From: an uncultured Desulfofustis sp.
GTDB taxonomy: Bacteria; Desulfobacterota; Desulfobulbia; Desulfobulbales; Desulfocapsaceae
NCBI GenBank assembly: GCA_905479735.1
Contig: CAJQNS010000251.1
Coordinates: 1-32,979 of the forward strand
DNA length: 32,979 nucleotides
Direction of reading: 5' to 3'
Shown here: positions 1-8,469 of the stretch, one piece after another
Numbering within the stretch: the stretch's first letter is position 1
Layout: each line of letters begins with the position of its first letter
Translations under genes and position numbers: made by a program
The notes under the pieces: generated by a model
Told to the model about the DNA's origin: nothing
Databases searched by the model: none
Seen by the model: only the letters and a program-made list of their open reading frames with translations

Positions 1-59
1 CCGTTATCCAGACCCCTTCCATTTCTTACGAAACCTTACTATCAAGAAGGAGGACACCG

Positions 60-941
60 ATGACCGAGAGCTATATCGATCCCCAAGTGTACGATTTGTA
101 TGATGAATACTGCCATACCCAGATGACCCGGCGGGAGTTTCTCAATAAAGCCTCAGCACTTGTTGTGGTAAGTGGTTCCGCTGTGGCAATGGCGGAAGCA
201 CTTTTGCCGCGTTATGCAAAAGCTCAAATGATTTCATTTACAGACGAACGTATCAAAGCGACCTATGTTGACTACGATTCTCCGGGCGGTAGTTCAGGCA
301 AAATGCGCGGCTACCTGGTCAGGCCTGCGGGAGATGGCCCATTCCCGGCTGTTTTGGTTGTCCATGAGAATCGAGGGTTAAATCCCTATATAGAAGATGT
401 CGCCCGTCGTGCGGCAGTAGAAGGATTCTTGGCCCTGGCTCCGGATGGGTTGGCCCCGATCGGCGGATATCCGGGCAACGACGACGATGCTAAGGTCATG
501 CAGAAATCGTTGGACACGGACAAATTGTTCACCGACATACTGAACAGTGCCAAATTCTTAAAAGGGCATGAACTGTCGAATGGAAAATTAGGGGTAACCG
601 GCTTCTGTTGGGGTGGCGGGGTTGTCAATAAAATTGCGGTGGTAATGGGCCCAGAGCTGAACGCGGGTGTCCCGTTTTATGGTGTTGCTCCGCCAACAGA
701 AGAAGTTGCCAAGATTCAAGCCCCCCTGATGATGAATTATGCCGAGGATGATAAGCGAGTGAATGCAAGCCAGGAAGACTTTAGAAAAGCTTTGGAGGCC
801 AACAATAAGAATTTTGTGATGTACAACTATGAAGGTACCCGTCACGGCTTCCATAACGATTCGACGCCGCGATACGACAAAGAACAGGCGAAGCTGGCCT
901 GGGACCGAACTATAGCCTTTTTCAAGGAACATCTTTCTTAA
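60..941 (+). CDS. yghX: YghX-family dienelactone hydrolase, Tat-exported
   Basis: This is a 293-aa alpha/beta hydrolase of the dienelactone hydrolase family, closest in my memory to E. coli YghX: it shares HENRGLNPYIEDVARR, YPGNDD and RHGFHNDSTPRYDK. The expected triad is visible as Cys183 (GFCWGG), Asp231 and His262. After about 22 polar residues there is a twin-arginine motif, TRREFLNKAS (Arg24-Arg25), then a hydrophobic stretch, so Tat export to the periplasm is likely; the natural substrate of YghX-type enzymes is not known to me. The start follows a strong AAGGAGG with good spacing. A rho-independent terminator lies about 40 bp downstream, so the gene ends a transcript. Family assignment is firm, substrate unknown. 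Confidence 0.93.
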   Translation: MTESYIDPQVYDLYDEYCHTQMTRREFLNKASALVVVSGSAVAMAEALLPRYAKAQMISFTDERIKATYVDYDSPGGSSGKMRGYLVRPAGDGPFPAVLVVHENRGLNPYIEDVARRAAVEGFLALAPDGLAPIGGYPGNDDDAKVMQKSLDTDKLFTDILNSAKFLKGHELSNGKLGVTGFCWGGGVVNKIAVVMGPELNAGVPFYGVAPPTEEVAKIQAPLMMNYAEDDKRVNASQEDFRKALEANNKNFVMYNYEGTRHGFHNDSTPRYDKEQAKLAWDRTIAFFKEHLS

Positions 942-979
942 TTTCGCCGATCAAACGGATCATCTTCAAAAGCGGTACG

Positions 980-1013
980 AACGGTTGTCTGGTAACCAGG
1001 CAACCGTTTTTTT
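980..1013 (+). terminator. Rho-independent terminator after the YghX-like gene
   Basis: AACGGTTG and CAACCGTT pair, a T/G wobble follows, then CTGG/CCAG closes a TAA loop. The stem is followed by seven T residues. It sits 39 bp after the hydrolase stop codon. Confidence 0.9.
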
Positions 1014-1139
1014 GTTTGCTCCTCTAATAGAAATTTATGTTACAACAAGGTTGGAAATAGCAGTTTGTTAACCGGGTGTATCTGTACTGCACGATTTTTA
1101 AAACCATTCCGCTCTCAGCATGTTCATCTGCAAAGGGTT

Positions 1140-1182
1140 GGGGAGTGCTCCCTTGTGAAGGGCAACTCTCAGAGCTCTGAGA
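1140..1182. repeat. Three consecutive inverted repeats upstream of the aldolase
   Basis: In order: GGGAG-TG-CTCCC, then CCCTT-GTG-AAGGG sharing the CCC with the first, then the perfect 16-bp palindrome TCTCAGAGCTCTGAGA at 1167-1182. No T tract follows, so a terminator is unlikely. They could be operators or a structured leader for the gene at 1294. Confidence 0.55.
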
Positions 1183-1293
1183 CATCGAGGTGCGGGCAAA
1201 CAGGTCTGGTTTTGATTGAGAAGGATTCGCCTACCATTATCGAGTTACACTAATAAACCATTCTTATAGGAACAAACAACCCAAGGATACAAA

Positions 1294-2118
1294 ATGGATG
1301 AGAGAGTCAAGCGTCTCTGGAACTCGGGACGTACAGCGATCGGTGGCTGGGCCCTGCTGCCCGACGAAATAACGACGGAGATCATGGCTGGCCAGGGATT
1401 CGATACCGTTACCATCGATGTTCAGCACGGCCTTATCGACTATCAGAAGGCACTGGCAATGCTGCAGGCGATGAACGGCAGCCCGACCTTCCCTTTTGCC
1501 CGGGTGCCATGGCTCGACCCGGCCATAATCATGAAACTGCTGGATGCCGGTTTTCTCGGCATCATCTGTCCGATGATAAACAACACGGAGGAAGCCCGCA
1601 GACTTGCCTCTTACGTACGTTACCCTCCGCTTGGCGAGAGAAGTTTTGGGCCTGCCCGCGCCGGTTTTATAAAGGATCCTGCCTATGGCAGCAAGGCGAA
1701 CGATATGATCCAGTGTCTGGCGATGATAGAAACGGCGGAGGGCTATCGAAATGCGGAGGAAATTGCCAGAGTTGAAGGGATAGACGGTGTCTATATCGGC
1801 CCCTTCGATCTTACTCTGGGGCTTTACGGCACTGATCTGCCACTAGGCATCGACCGTGAAGAACCGGAAATGCTCGAGGCCATCAAGCGGATTCTCAAGG
1901 CTGCTCACGCGGCGGGTAAAAAGGCTGGAATCCATTGCGGTTCGCCGGAGTATGCAGCACGCATGGCGGACCTGGGATTTGATCTGGTAGTCGCGTCCAC
2001 CGATCTTGTCCTGTTCAGTTCCGCCTCCAAATCGACCCTTGAGGCCACACGTCGGCTCACCAGTGGAGACGATGGGGCAGGTGAGCAGTCAGCACCACTC
2101 AGTACCTCCCCCTACTAG
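1294..2118 (+). CDS. HpcH/HpaI-family class II aldolase
   Basis: This 274-aa protein belongs to the HpcH/HpaI aldolase family (2-keto-3-deoxy acid and 4-hydroxy-2-oxo acid aldolases that release pyruvate using a divalent metal). Family landmarks are visible: His45 in DVQHG (catalytic base), Arg70 in ARVPW (pyruvate binding), and metal ligands Glu146 (MIETAEG) and Asp172 (GPFDLTLGL). The C-terminal ~25 residues are polar and low in conservation. Length matches the family (about 250-270 aa). It stands alone between unrelated genes, so neighbours give no substrate. No strong Shine-Dalgarno is seen (AACCCAAGGATACAAA precedes ATG; AAGGA is usable). Family is firm; the exact 2-oxo-acid substrate is not predictable. 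Confidence 0.92.
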   Translation: MDERVKRLWNSGRTAIGGWALLPDEITTEIMAGQGFDTVTIDVQHGLIDYQKALAMLQAMNGSPTFPFARVPWLDPAIIMKLLDAGFLGIICPMINNTEEARRLASYVRYPPLGERSFGPARAGFIKDPAYGSKANDMIQCLAMIETAEGYRNAEEIARVEGIDGVYIGPFDLTLGLYGTDLPLGIDREEPEMLEAIKRILKAAHAAGKKAGIHCGSPEYAARMADLGFDLVVASTDLVLFSSASKSTLEATRRLTSGDDGAGEQSAPLSTSPY

Positions 2119-2257
2119 GGTTGATTGGCGAAGCAGCAGAACCTGGCTCAAGTCTGCTCTTCAAGGGGCGCATGATTCGTCCAGCGGCGGGGTGAGTTTC
2201 ACGGCAACGGCTGCATAGCGAAACCTACTAGCAAATCGGATACTGGGCAGGTGTGGG

Positions 2258-2734
2258 CTATCTATTGTCTCTGCTGGTCTCGCCCCTGCCCTGTCCGGCC
2301 AGATAACTCGGAGCATAGACCTGGATTACCTTATCGCTCTGGAATTTAGTGATAAGATTGTCATATTTAGAGAAAAAGATACCAACCCTAACTCCCTCGG
2401 GGCTGAGAATCTCGGCCCCGTTTTTTTTTGTATTAAGCTCTCCCTTCCAATTGACGGCATTAAGCAGCCAACTCGACATATCCTGTCCCTCGAGCTCGAC
2501 TGGTTTCCAGAATTCAGCCTTGATGCTGTAGTTCGAATCAATTGCCATAACCGCGGAGGGCCATTGTGTCCTGCCGTTGAAGTAGTAGCTGTAGCCGGGA
2601 ACGATTTCATTGTCCATGAACAGGCGGGTTACCTCATGATTCCGCTTGAGTGATCCGCATTCCTGGCAGGTAACACAGCTTGTCAGTGTAAAACTGATGC
2701 CGACCAGAAGCAGCATAAGTAGTGTCGATTTCAT
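2258..2734 (-). CDS. Small predicted lipoprotein of unknown function
   Basis: The 158-aa product starts with a lysine-containing, strongly hydrophobic signal and a lipobox LTSC with Cys20, so it should be a lipidated envelope protein. Three further cysteines follow closely (CVTCQEC), an unusual cluster right at the mature N-terminus. The rest is soluble and alternates short hydrophobic segments with aromatic residues, suggestive of a beta-rich fold. The start ATG has GAGGAG (minus strand) upstream at suitable distance. It lies directly downstream of the MFS gene on the same strand with about 100 bp between them. I do not recognise the family. Confidence 0.75.
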   Translation of the reverse strand: MKSTLLMLLLVGISFTLTSCVTCQECGSLKRNHEVTRLFMDNEIVPGYSYYFNGRTQWPSAVMAIDSNYSIKAEFWKPVELEGQDMSSWLLNAVNWKGELNTKKNGAEILSPEGVRVGIFFSKYDNLITKFQSDKVIQVYAPSYLAGQGRGETSRDNR

Positions 2735-2836
2735 TATTCTCCTCGTAAAAAGGCGGTCGCTTCAGGGGGGATTCGATTGCTACCGGATAATCTAATACAC
2801 CATTGCCGGATGAAAAGGGGCACTTGGGGAAACCAC

Positions 2837-4330
2837 TTATCTTCTGGGAAGCAGCAGGCTCAGCCCGAGATTGATAACCGATACCACAAAAACAATGATC
2901 AAGGCCAGATAGACGCCGTTTAGCACTGCGTTTTGAAGCATAGCATCCATCCCGGCCGGAATCATGGCCTGGAACTCTTGTTGAAAAAGATTGGCCATAC
3001 TCTCTTTAAGCATGCCGATAAGCGTCTCAGGCAGTTTCTGTCCGGCAACAGTCAGCTCATCAATCAGTTTGTCCGTAACAATACCGCCGCAGAGTCCAAC
3101 CCCGATTGTGCCACCCATGGTTCGGGAAAATTGGTGAAATGACGTTGCCACACCTAGGTTGGCAGGTTCCACACTGTCCTGAACCACCAGCAGTGTGGTC
3201 AAAGAGACAAAGCCCATACCTAGTCCGACGACCAGAAATGCCACAAAACATTCGGTGATATCTGTGGTGCGTGAAAATCCAAGCGTCATGCCGGTGCCGA
3301 TAACGAGCAGAACGGTACCGATTAAAACCGCTCTTTTATGACCGATCCAGTTCATTTTTCTGCCGGCCAGCAGGGAACCGATCGACCAGCCGAGGCTCAG
3401 GGAAAGCATGGCGTAGCCAACCTGAAGCGGAGTCTGGGAAAGCGCACCCTGAAGCAAAATCGGTGCGTAGGCGAATAGTGAGAAAATGGCAAAGCTGGCA
3501 AAGAAGACCAGCACATTGCCCAGAGCGTAGGAAGGATCTTTGAAATAGTTGAAATTGAGCATTGGGTTTTCTGCCCGCATTTCAACCCTGAAAAACCAGT
3601 ACCCTGAAATGATTGTCGCGCAACCTATCAGGATATAAGGTGTTGATAAGAAGGGTAATTCCCGGCCGCCGGTAATGATCAGGGTCAACAACCCCAGGAT
3701 AAACCCGGACAGCAGAAAGGCCCCCAACAGATCGAGATTCTTGCCAGCTGTCTTCTCACGAAATTCCTGGAAATAGACAGCGATGCCGTAAAAAGAAACC
3801 AGGCCCAGGGGGATATTTATGAAAAAAATCCAGCGCCAGGAAAACCAGGTCACAATAAATCCGCCGAGCGTAGGCCCGACCAGGCTGGCAATGCCCCACA
3901 CGGCACTGGCAAAAGAGATCGTTTTGGCTCTGTGCTCAGGAGTTGATACATCAGAAAGGACAACATACACGAGAGCAAATATACCACCGCCGCCAATTCC
4001 CTGGAAAATCCTTGTTACCACCAGAAATCCCATGGACTGTGAAAACCCGGCAGCGATGGATGCAACTAGAAAAAGACCGATGGAAAACAGGAACAGCATC
4101 CGGGTGGAGTACATATCGGAGAGTTTTCCAAATATCGGCAGGGCCACCGCCCGCGCCAGGAAATAGGTGGTGTAGGTCCAGGCATAGAGATGAAGACCGC
4201 CCAACTCTGCAATAATGGTTGGCATGGCCGCAGTCATGACCAAGGCGTCCAGCGCTCCCAGGAAGAGGGCCAGCAGTGCCGCCCAGATAATCCAGCTCCT
4301 GCCTTTGTCATCTGCATCCGCTACTGTCAT
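2837..4330 (-). CDS. MFS drug transporter, DHA2 (14-TMS) family
   Basis: This is a 497-aa polytopic membrane protein of the major facilitator superfamily. The N-terminal segment ALFLGALDALVMTAAMPTI is typical of the EmrB/QacA (DHA2) drug:proton antiporters, followed by motif A (GKLSDMYSTR) and motif C-like GPTLGGFI in the fifth helix. Length fits the 14-helix subfamily. These proteins export cationic or hydrophobic compounds with proton motive force. ATG at 4330 is chosen over the in-frame GTG at 4333 because AAAGGA lies 6 nt upstream. No EmrA-like membrane fusion partner or TetR/MarR regulator is adjacent, so single-component inner-membrane export is likely. Substrate unknown. Confidence 0.92.
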   Translation of the reverse strand: MTVADADDKGRSWIIWAALLALFLGALDALVMTAAMPTIIAELGGLHLYAWTYTTYFLARAVALPIFGKLSDMYSTRMLFLFSIGLFLVASIAAGFSQSMGFLVVTRIFQGIGGGGIFALVYVVLSDVSTPEHRAKTISFASAVWGIASLVGPTLGGFIVTWFSWRWIFFINIPLGLVSFYGIAVYFQEFREKTAGKNLDLLGAFLLSGFILGLLTLIITGGRELPFLSTPYILIGCATIISGYWFFRVEMRAENPMLNFNYFKDPSYALGNVLVFFASFAIFSLFAYAPILLQGALSQTPLQVGYAMLSLSLGWSIGSLLAGRKMNWIGHKRAVLIGTVLLVIGTGMTLGFSRTTDITECFVAFLVVGLGMGFVSLTTLLVVQDSVEPANLGVATSFHQFSRTMGGTIGVGLCGGIVTDKLIDELTVAGQKLPETLIGMLKESMANLFQQEFQAMIPAGMDAMLQNAVLNGVYLALIIVFVVSVINLGLSLLLPRR

Positions 4331-4650
4331 CACATTCCTTTGACCAGGCCTGATCTTCTATTATCTATGCCCAACCTATTGCTTGTCAGGCGACAGGTTG
4401 TTGATATGATTGTTCTAACCTGCCAGCGGCAAGCCGCTGATCAGCAGCTCTCAATGTATAGATTATCTCCGCCAATGCAAAGATATTGTGATATTGGCTA
4501 ACTTGAAATTTATCTGGTTCGTTTGTGGCTGGCTCAACCTGACTTTATTTTCGGGATGAACTGCTCTATGGTTGACAGATAGCTGATACCTGAATCAACC
4601 AATCGCAGAGCTATCCATCTTCAATCAGATCATAGCGACAGGAGCAGACC
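4331..4650. other. Divergent intergenic region
   Basis: This 320-bp gap separates the divergent MFS gene and the pterin dehydratase and must carry promoters for both. A TTGACAGATAG at about 4573 resembles a -35 element for the plus-strand gene, without a clear -10. I see no hairpins of note and no credible small gene. Confidence 0.4.
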
Positions 4651-4944
4651 ATGACCGCACGCAAGGCAACCTTGGATGAGATCGACGAATTCATTACCAC
4701 CCACACCAACTGGATCGTGGAAGATGGCAAGTTGCAGCGCATCTTCACTTTCCGCTCGTTCCGGGAGGCGTTCAGCTTTATGACGGAGGCAGCATTTGTC
4801 GCCGAGCGCAGCAACCATCACCCCGAATGGTCCAATGTCTACAACCGGGTAACGGTTCAGTTGGCGACCCACGACGCCGGGGGAATCACTGAAAAGGATT
4901 TCGACCTTGCCGGCAAGATGGAGATGATCGCTTCACGGCGCTAA
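4651..4944 (+). CDS. phhB: Pterin-4a-carbinolamine dehydratase
   Basis: The 97-aa protein matches the PCD/DCoH family, which dehydrates 4a-hydroxytetrahydrobiopterin during aromatic amino acid hydroxylation or acts in pterin cofactor turnover. The signature is present: His56-His57-Pro in [12 protein letters not shown], and His74 in ATHDAGGIT, which form the pterin-binding active site. Length is typical (about 95-115 aa). AGGAGCAG precedes the ATG. No phenylalanine hydroxylase gene is nearby, as in many bacteria where PCD is thought to serve molybdopterin or other pterin pathways. Family firm, physiological role open. Confidence 0.93.
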   Translation: MTARKATLDEIDEFITTHTNWIVEDGKLQRIFTFRSFREAFSFMTEAAFVAERSNHHPEWSNVYNRVTVQLATHDAGGITEKDFDLAGKMEMIASRR

Positions 4945-4966
4945 GAGGCGACGGCTTCTCTCTTAG
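4941..4966 (+). terminator. Weak stem-loop overlapping the stop of the pterin dehydratase
   Basis: CTAAGAG and CTCTTAG form a 7-bp stem around a 12-nt loop starting at the stop codon. There is no clear T run after it, so termination activity is uncertain. Confidence 0.3.
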
Positions 4967-5181
4967 TTGATTCTGCTGCCTGTCATTTGTTCGCCTTCCT
5001 CTTTGAAAAATTAAGGCTACCTTAAACAATCATTTCTCGAGATAGATAAGGTGTGAAGCTATAGACAGGTCAATAAATTTTATATCGTTTTTTGCAATTG
5101 GCTATGGTCTTCTGGTCTTCCTGGTAAATGGGCAGAAAAATTTCCAGCAGACGGGTTATCTTTTAACCCTCCGGGGAGAGA

Positions 5182-6111
5182 ATGAAGAACTTCCTTTTCT
5201 ATACAGCAACTGTCTTTATCTGGGGATCTACCTGGATTGCCATAAAGATGCAGCTCGGTGTCGTCGACCCCGTGGTCTCGGTGGCCTATCGTTTCACACT
5301 GGCTTCGGTGCTGCTTCTTATATGGTGTAAAGCCTTCAACCTAAATATGCGCTTTTCCAGGAAGCAGCATGTTTTCATGGCGACCCAGGGGCTGTTGTTG
5401 TTCGGCTTCAACTATCTGCTCTTTTATATCGCAGAACTCTATATTGCCAGCGGTTTGGCAGCAATGCTGTTTTCCACCATTCTGATTATGAATGTGGTAA
5501 ACAGTGCCCTGTTTTTACACAAGCCAATCGAAAAAAAAGTGATCTTTGCTGGATTGATGGGCCTGACCGGCATCATCCTGGTATTTCGTCCAGAGATATC
5601 TGCTTTTTCTTTGGACAACCATGGAATTCGAGGCGTGCTGCTGTGTATTGGTGCGACCCTGCTTGCCTCATTTGGCAATATTGCCTCAGCGTATAATCAA
5701 AAAAACAATAACCTGCCGATTGTGCAGACCAATGCTTTTGGCATGGGATATGGAGCGCTCGCACTAGTGGCGACTGCTGTCCTCAGCGGCAAACCCTTCA
5801 CCTTTGAACCAACCCTGATGTATGCCGGATCTCTTGTCTATCTTGCCATATTCGGATCAATCATTGCCTTCGGCTGCTATCTGGCCTTGGTTGGCAATAT
5901 CGGGGCCGACAGGGCAGCCTACGCCACCTTACTCTTTCCCATGGTGGCTCTGGTCATATCAACGATATGGGAAGGTTACAGGTGGACCCCAAATGCAGTG
6001 ACAGGGATGGTGTTGATCCTGGCGGGCAATGTAGTAATGGTCCACAAGGGTTGGGAACCACCGAAAATAATCAAACGTAAGCGACTGGCTACGGCACCGG
6101 TCAAGAAGTAG
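5182..6111 (+). CDS. EamA/DMT-superfamily permease
   Basis: This 309-aa membrane protein belongs to the drug/metabolite transporter superfamily with two EamA repeats (about residues 5-135 and 150-285), ten predicted helices in total. The opening FIWGSTWIAIKMQLG and the later FGCYLALVGNIGADRAAY are characteristic. Such proteins export amino acids or other metabolites. The start has CCGGGGAGAGA just upstream. A basic C-terminal tail (KIIKRKRL) ends the protein in the cytoplasm. It is a single gene and its substrate cannot be read from context. Confidence 0.93.
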   Translation: MKNFLFYTATVFIWGSTWIAIKMQLGVVDPVVSVAYRFTLASVLLLIWCKAFNLNMRFSRKQHVFMATQGLLLFGFNYLLFYIAELYIASGLAAMLFSTILIMNVVNSALFLHKPIEKKVIFAGLMGLTGIILVFRPEISAFSLDNHGIRGVLLCIGATLLASFGNIASAYNQKNNNLPIVQTNAFGMGYGALALVATAVLSGKPFTFEPTLMYAGSLVYLAIFGSIIAFGCYLALVGNIGADRAAYATLLFPMVALVISTIWEGYRWTPNAVTGMVLILAGNVVMVHKGWEPPKIIKRKRLATAPVKK

Positions 6112-6781
6112 AGAAATAGAGCTATGTTGTCAGCAAATTGACAGGTTTCGAGGACAGATTAAGTTCCGTCGTCCATTCCTTGGCGATTTCGTTAACCCTT
6201 TTTATTTTACGCAGGGGCAGTTTTCGGGCACTGTCAGCCTTACTGCACCTGGCAAAACATCATAGCGTATCGTATTGCTTTTTAGAGGTTCCGCATGCAG
6301 GTTCACGGGAATTGGCTCACCAGCAGAAGACTCAAGCCAATTGCTTTGAAACAGGGTTATATACTCCCCGCTCGGCGAGGGGGTGGAGATCTCAGCTGTG
6401 ACCTGTCATTTATTTAAATTCTTAGAGGTATTACTCGGCCGCATTGACATCTCAGCTCTAAAATTTACTAGTTTCAGAAACGCTGCTTCTAACAATCATT
6501 GGAAGATACTCTTGGCATCAAGCTGATGACAGTAAAAAAAAACTCCCTTAGCAGCAATCATCCGGAAACCGACCGCTATATGAGCAACCTCAGAGCACGA
6601 TGTTTAGAATAGTCTCAGAATTCTGCCAGGAGTCCGATGCGTTGATTCCAGCGAGCCTTGCTTTAAACAAACAGGAGGATGTCGCTACATTACCAGTCCT
6701 GCCAGCAATGAGGGTTGGCGAGAATTCAGAGAACCGCAGTTGGTGCCACAGACCAATTATCAACATCAAAGGAGTTTAAGT
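6112..6781. other. 670-bp intergenic region, no convincing gene
   Basis: A plus-strand open frame at 6138-6401 has no ribosome binding site and no protein-like pattern. On the minus strand, 6122-6259 carries a 45-codon lysine-rich open stretch with no start codon and in-frame TGAs upstream; it may be the relic of a gene. A compact G+C-rich hairpin (CCCCGC-TCG-GCG-A-GGGG) lies at about 6366-6382 and could be a structural RNA element. The promoter for the gene at 6782 is not evident. Confidence 0.45.
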
Positions 6782-7045
6782 ATGGAAGACATCAAAAAAG
6801 TGATTGAGGAAAAGAAAGCTCAGATCGAGCAGCTAAGAGATGAGATCAAACTCCAGGCCCACCTTGGAAAAGAAGATGCAAAGGTAGAGCTGGAGAAACT
6901 GGAAAAGGAATATGATTCCTTTCTGGTCAAACTAAAGCCTTTTACCGATGAGGTTGGGCATACCGTTGGAAATGCGGGAGAAGCACTGGGATTGGTGGCC
7001 GATGAACTCAAAGCCGGCTATGAACGAGTCCGTAAATTGTTCTAA
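6782..7045 (+). CDS. Small coiled-coil protein
   Basis: The product is 87 aa and highly charged, with a long heptad-like helix over residues 3-50 (KKVIEEKKAQIEQLRDEIK and onward) and a more hydrophobic helical second half (VGHTVGNAGEALGLVADEL). It resembles the small Sll1863-type stress coiled-coil proteins in composition, but I do not claim homology. ATG at 6782 is chosen rather than an upstream in-frame ATG at 6740 because AAAGGAG lies 7 nt before it and the extra 14 residues are not helical. It is encoded upstream of the Bat locus on the same strand, 430 bp before moxR. Function unknown. Confidence 0.75.
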   Translation: MEDIKKVIEEKKAQIEQLRDEIKLQAHLGKEDAKVELEKLEKEYDSFLVKLKPFTDEVGHTVGNAGEALGLVADELKAGYERVRKLF

Positions 7046-7161
7046 TCTTGCACTGAGCAGCATGTCGCCAGATTTGATGACACTGCAGTTGCTTGCCAAG
7101 AACTGATTCTTAGAACCATCTCTAAACTCACCATACAGACCTCAAGGGCCATCAGTTCTCT

Positions 7162-7443
7162 ATGGCCAGAGAGGGACGTTTAGATGTATCGATAGAACAT
7201 CGCCGGATAGAGAAAGTGATGAAATGGCTGGTCCATGGAATTCTCAGCGCTTCCCTGTTCATGGCAGGGGCTATGATACTCAGTCAGGCGGTTCCACCCA
7301 CCTTCAGGGGTGTTTCCATAGTGGTTGCGGCTGTTTTGATACTGGGGTTCCTGCTTTGCTTCCGACTTGTCCGGGCCCTGAAGAAATCAGGTGAGTTGAG
7401 AATGCCTTGGGTTGGGCTCAGGATGATTGTGGGAATGGATTAG
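7162..7443 (+). CDS. Small two-helix membrane protein upstream of moxR
   Basis: The 93-aa frame contains two hydrophobic segments (about residues 23-41 and 50-69) separated by a short loop, ending in a basic tail. It could start at 7162, or at ATG 7219 (residue 20), which follows a GGATAGAGAAAG stretch and would give 74 aa. The stop lies 32 bp before moxR, so it may be co-transcribed with the Bat genes. I do not recognise the family. Confidence 0.5.
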   Translation: MAREGRLDVSIEHRRIEKVMKWLVHGILSASLFMAGAMILSQAVPPTFRGVSIVVAAVLILGFLLCFRLVRALKKSGELRMPWVGLRMIVGMD

Positions 7444-7475
7444 AGAGCAAATCAAGTTACGGTCAAGGAGATAAG

Positions 7476-8462
7476 ATGGGAGCTCATGAGGAGATTCTGA
7501 AACTACGCCAGCGGATGGGGCGCGATATAATAGGTCAGGAGCAGGTCGTTGAGCGTTTGCTTCTGGCGCTTTTGTGCAACGGAAATGTATTAATGGAGGG
7601 CTTGCCAGGTCTGGCCAAGACCCGGGCAGTAAAAGGTCTGGCCAAGAATCTGGAAGCAGAATTCAGTAGAATCCAGTTCACGCCCGATCTGCTGCCTTCT
7701 GATATCACCGGCTCTGAAATGTATCTCGGCGAGGGCGGCGAGGAGCGATTTGTATTTCAGCCGGGGCCGATTTTTGCCAATATCGTTCTGGCCGACGAAG
7801 TGAATCGGGCGCCGGCCAAGGTGCAGGCGGCCCTGCTCGAGGCGATGGAGGAGCGGCAAATTACGGTGTCTACCAAAACGCACAAACTGCCTCCGCTGTT
7901 CATTGTCATGGCAACCCAGAATCCGATTGAGCAGGAGGGTACCTATCCGTTGCCGGAGGCCCAGATGGACCGCTTTCTGATGCACGTATTCATCACTTAT
8001 ACCGATGATGTTTCCGAGCGGGAAGTGATCCGTTTGGTGCGTGGAGAAGAGACAGGTCAAGATAATCGCAAGGGGGCAGACGGCTCAAAAGTCGAGGCGG
8101 AACAGATAGCTCAGCAGGCGGTGTTCGATGCCCGGGGAGAAATTGGGGAAGTGACTATAGCCGAGCCGATGGAAAATTATATCGTCTCCCTGGTTGCAGC
8201 AACGCGCAGACCGGCAGAAGTGAGTGATGAGTTGGCCAAATATATACAGGTTGGCGTCAGCCCCCGGGGCTCGATTGCCCTTGATAAATGCTCCCGCGCC
8301 CATACCTGGCTGCAGGGGAGAAACCAGGTGAACCCCGATGATATCAGGGCAGTGATCAATGATTGTCTGAGGCATCGGATAAAATTGAGCTATGAAGCGC
8401 AGGCTGACGGGATGACCACCGATGATGTTATCGGTCAGCTGGTTACATTGGTGGCGATATAG
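7476..8462 (+). CDS. moxR: MoxR-family AAA+ ATPase
   Basis: This is a 328-aa AAA+ ATPase of the MoxR (AAA_3) family, thought to act as a chaperone that assembles or activates VWA-domain partners. Walker A is EGLPGLAKT (about 41-49), Walker B LADEVNR (105-111), sensor 1 ATQNP (146-150), and the family-typical PLPEAQMDRF follows. The C-terminal lid includes GVSPRGS and ends after the helical bundle. The start at 7476 has AAGGAGAT 7-8 nt upstream; the 23 residues that could be added upstream overlap the previous gene and are not conserved-looking. It heads the DUF58/VWA cluster, the standard arrangement of Bat operons. Confidence 0.95.
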   Translation: MGAHEEILKLRQRMGRDIIGQEQVVERLLLALLCNGNVLMEGLPGLAKTRAVKGLAKNLEAEFSRIQFTPDLLPSDITGSEMYLGEGGEERFVFQPGPIFANIVLADEVNRAPAKVQAALLEAMEERQITVSTKTHKLPPLFIVMATQNPIEQEGTYPLPEAQMDRFLMHVFITYTDDVSEREVIRLVRGEETGQDNRKGADGSKVEAEQIAQQAVFDARGEIGEVTIAEPMENYIVSLVAATRRPAEVSDELAKYIQVGVSPRGSIALDKCSRAHTWLQGRNQVNPDDIRAVINDCLRHRIKLSYEAQADGMTTDDVIGQLVTLVAI

Positions 8463-8469
8463 ACGGTTC

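Larger units (their letters stand above)
942..1293. other. Intergenic region with terminator and a run of inverted repeats
   Basis: This 352-bp gap holds the terminator at 980-1013 and, further on, three short inverted repeats packed into 1140-1182. An open frame at 1065-1253 lacks a ribosome binding site and any recognisable protein character, so I do not call it a gene. A promoter for the downstream aldolase must lie here, but I cannot place it with confidence. Confidence 0.6.

Noticed and set aside
1065-1253. 62-aa open frame before the aldolase gene
   Set aside because: It runs through the inverted-repeat cluster, lacks a ribosome binding site and does not look like a protein.
6260-6330. 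In-frame TGA codons on the minus strand as a second selenoprotein
   Set aside because: Three TGAs in a row in one frame, with no recognised protein family around them, so stop codons in non-coding DNA are the better explanation.
6138-6401. 87-aa plus-strand open frame in the gap after the EamA gene
   Set aside because: No Shine-Dalgarno, unlike-protein composition and no recognisable motif.
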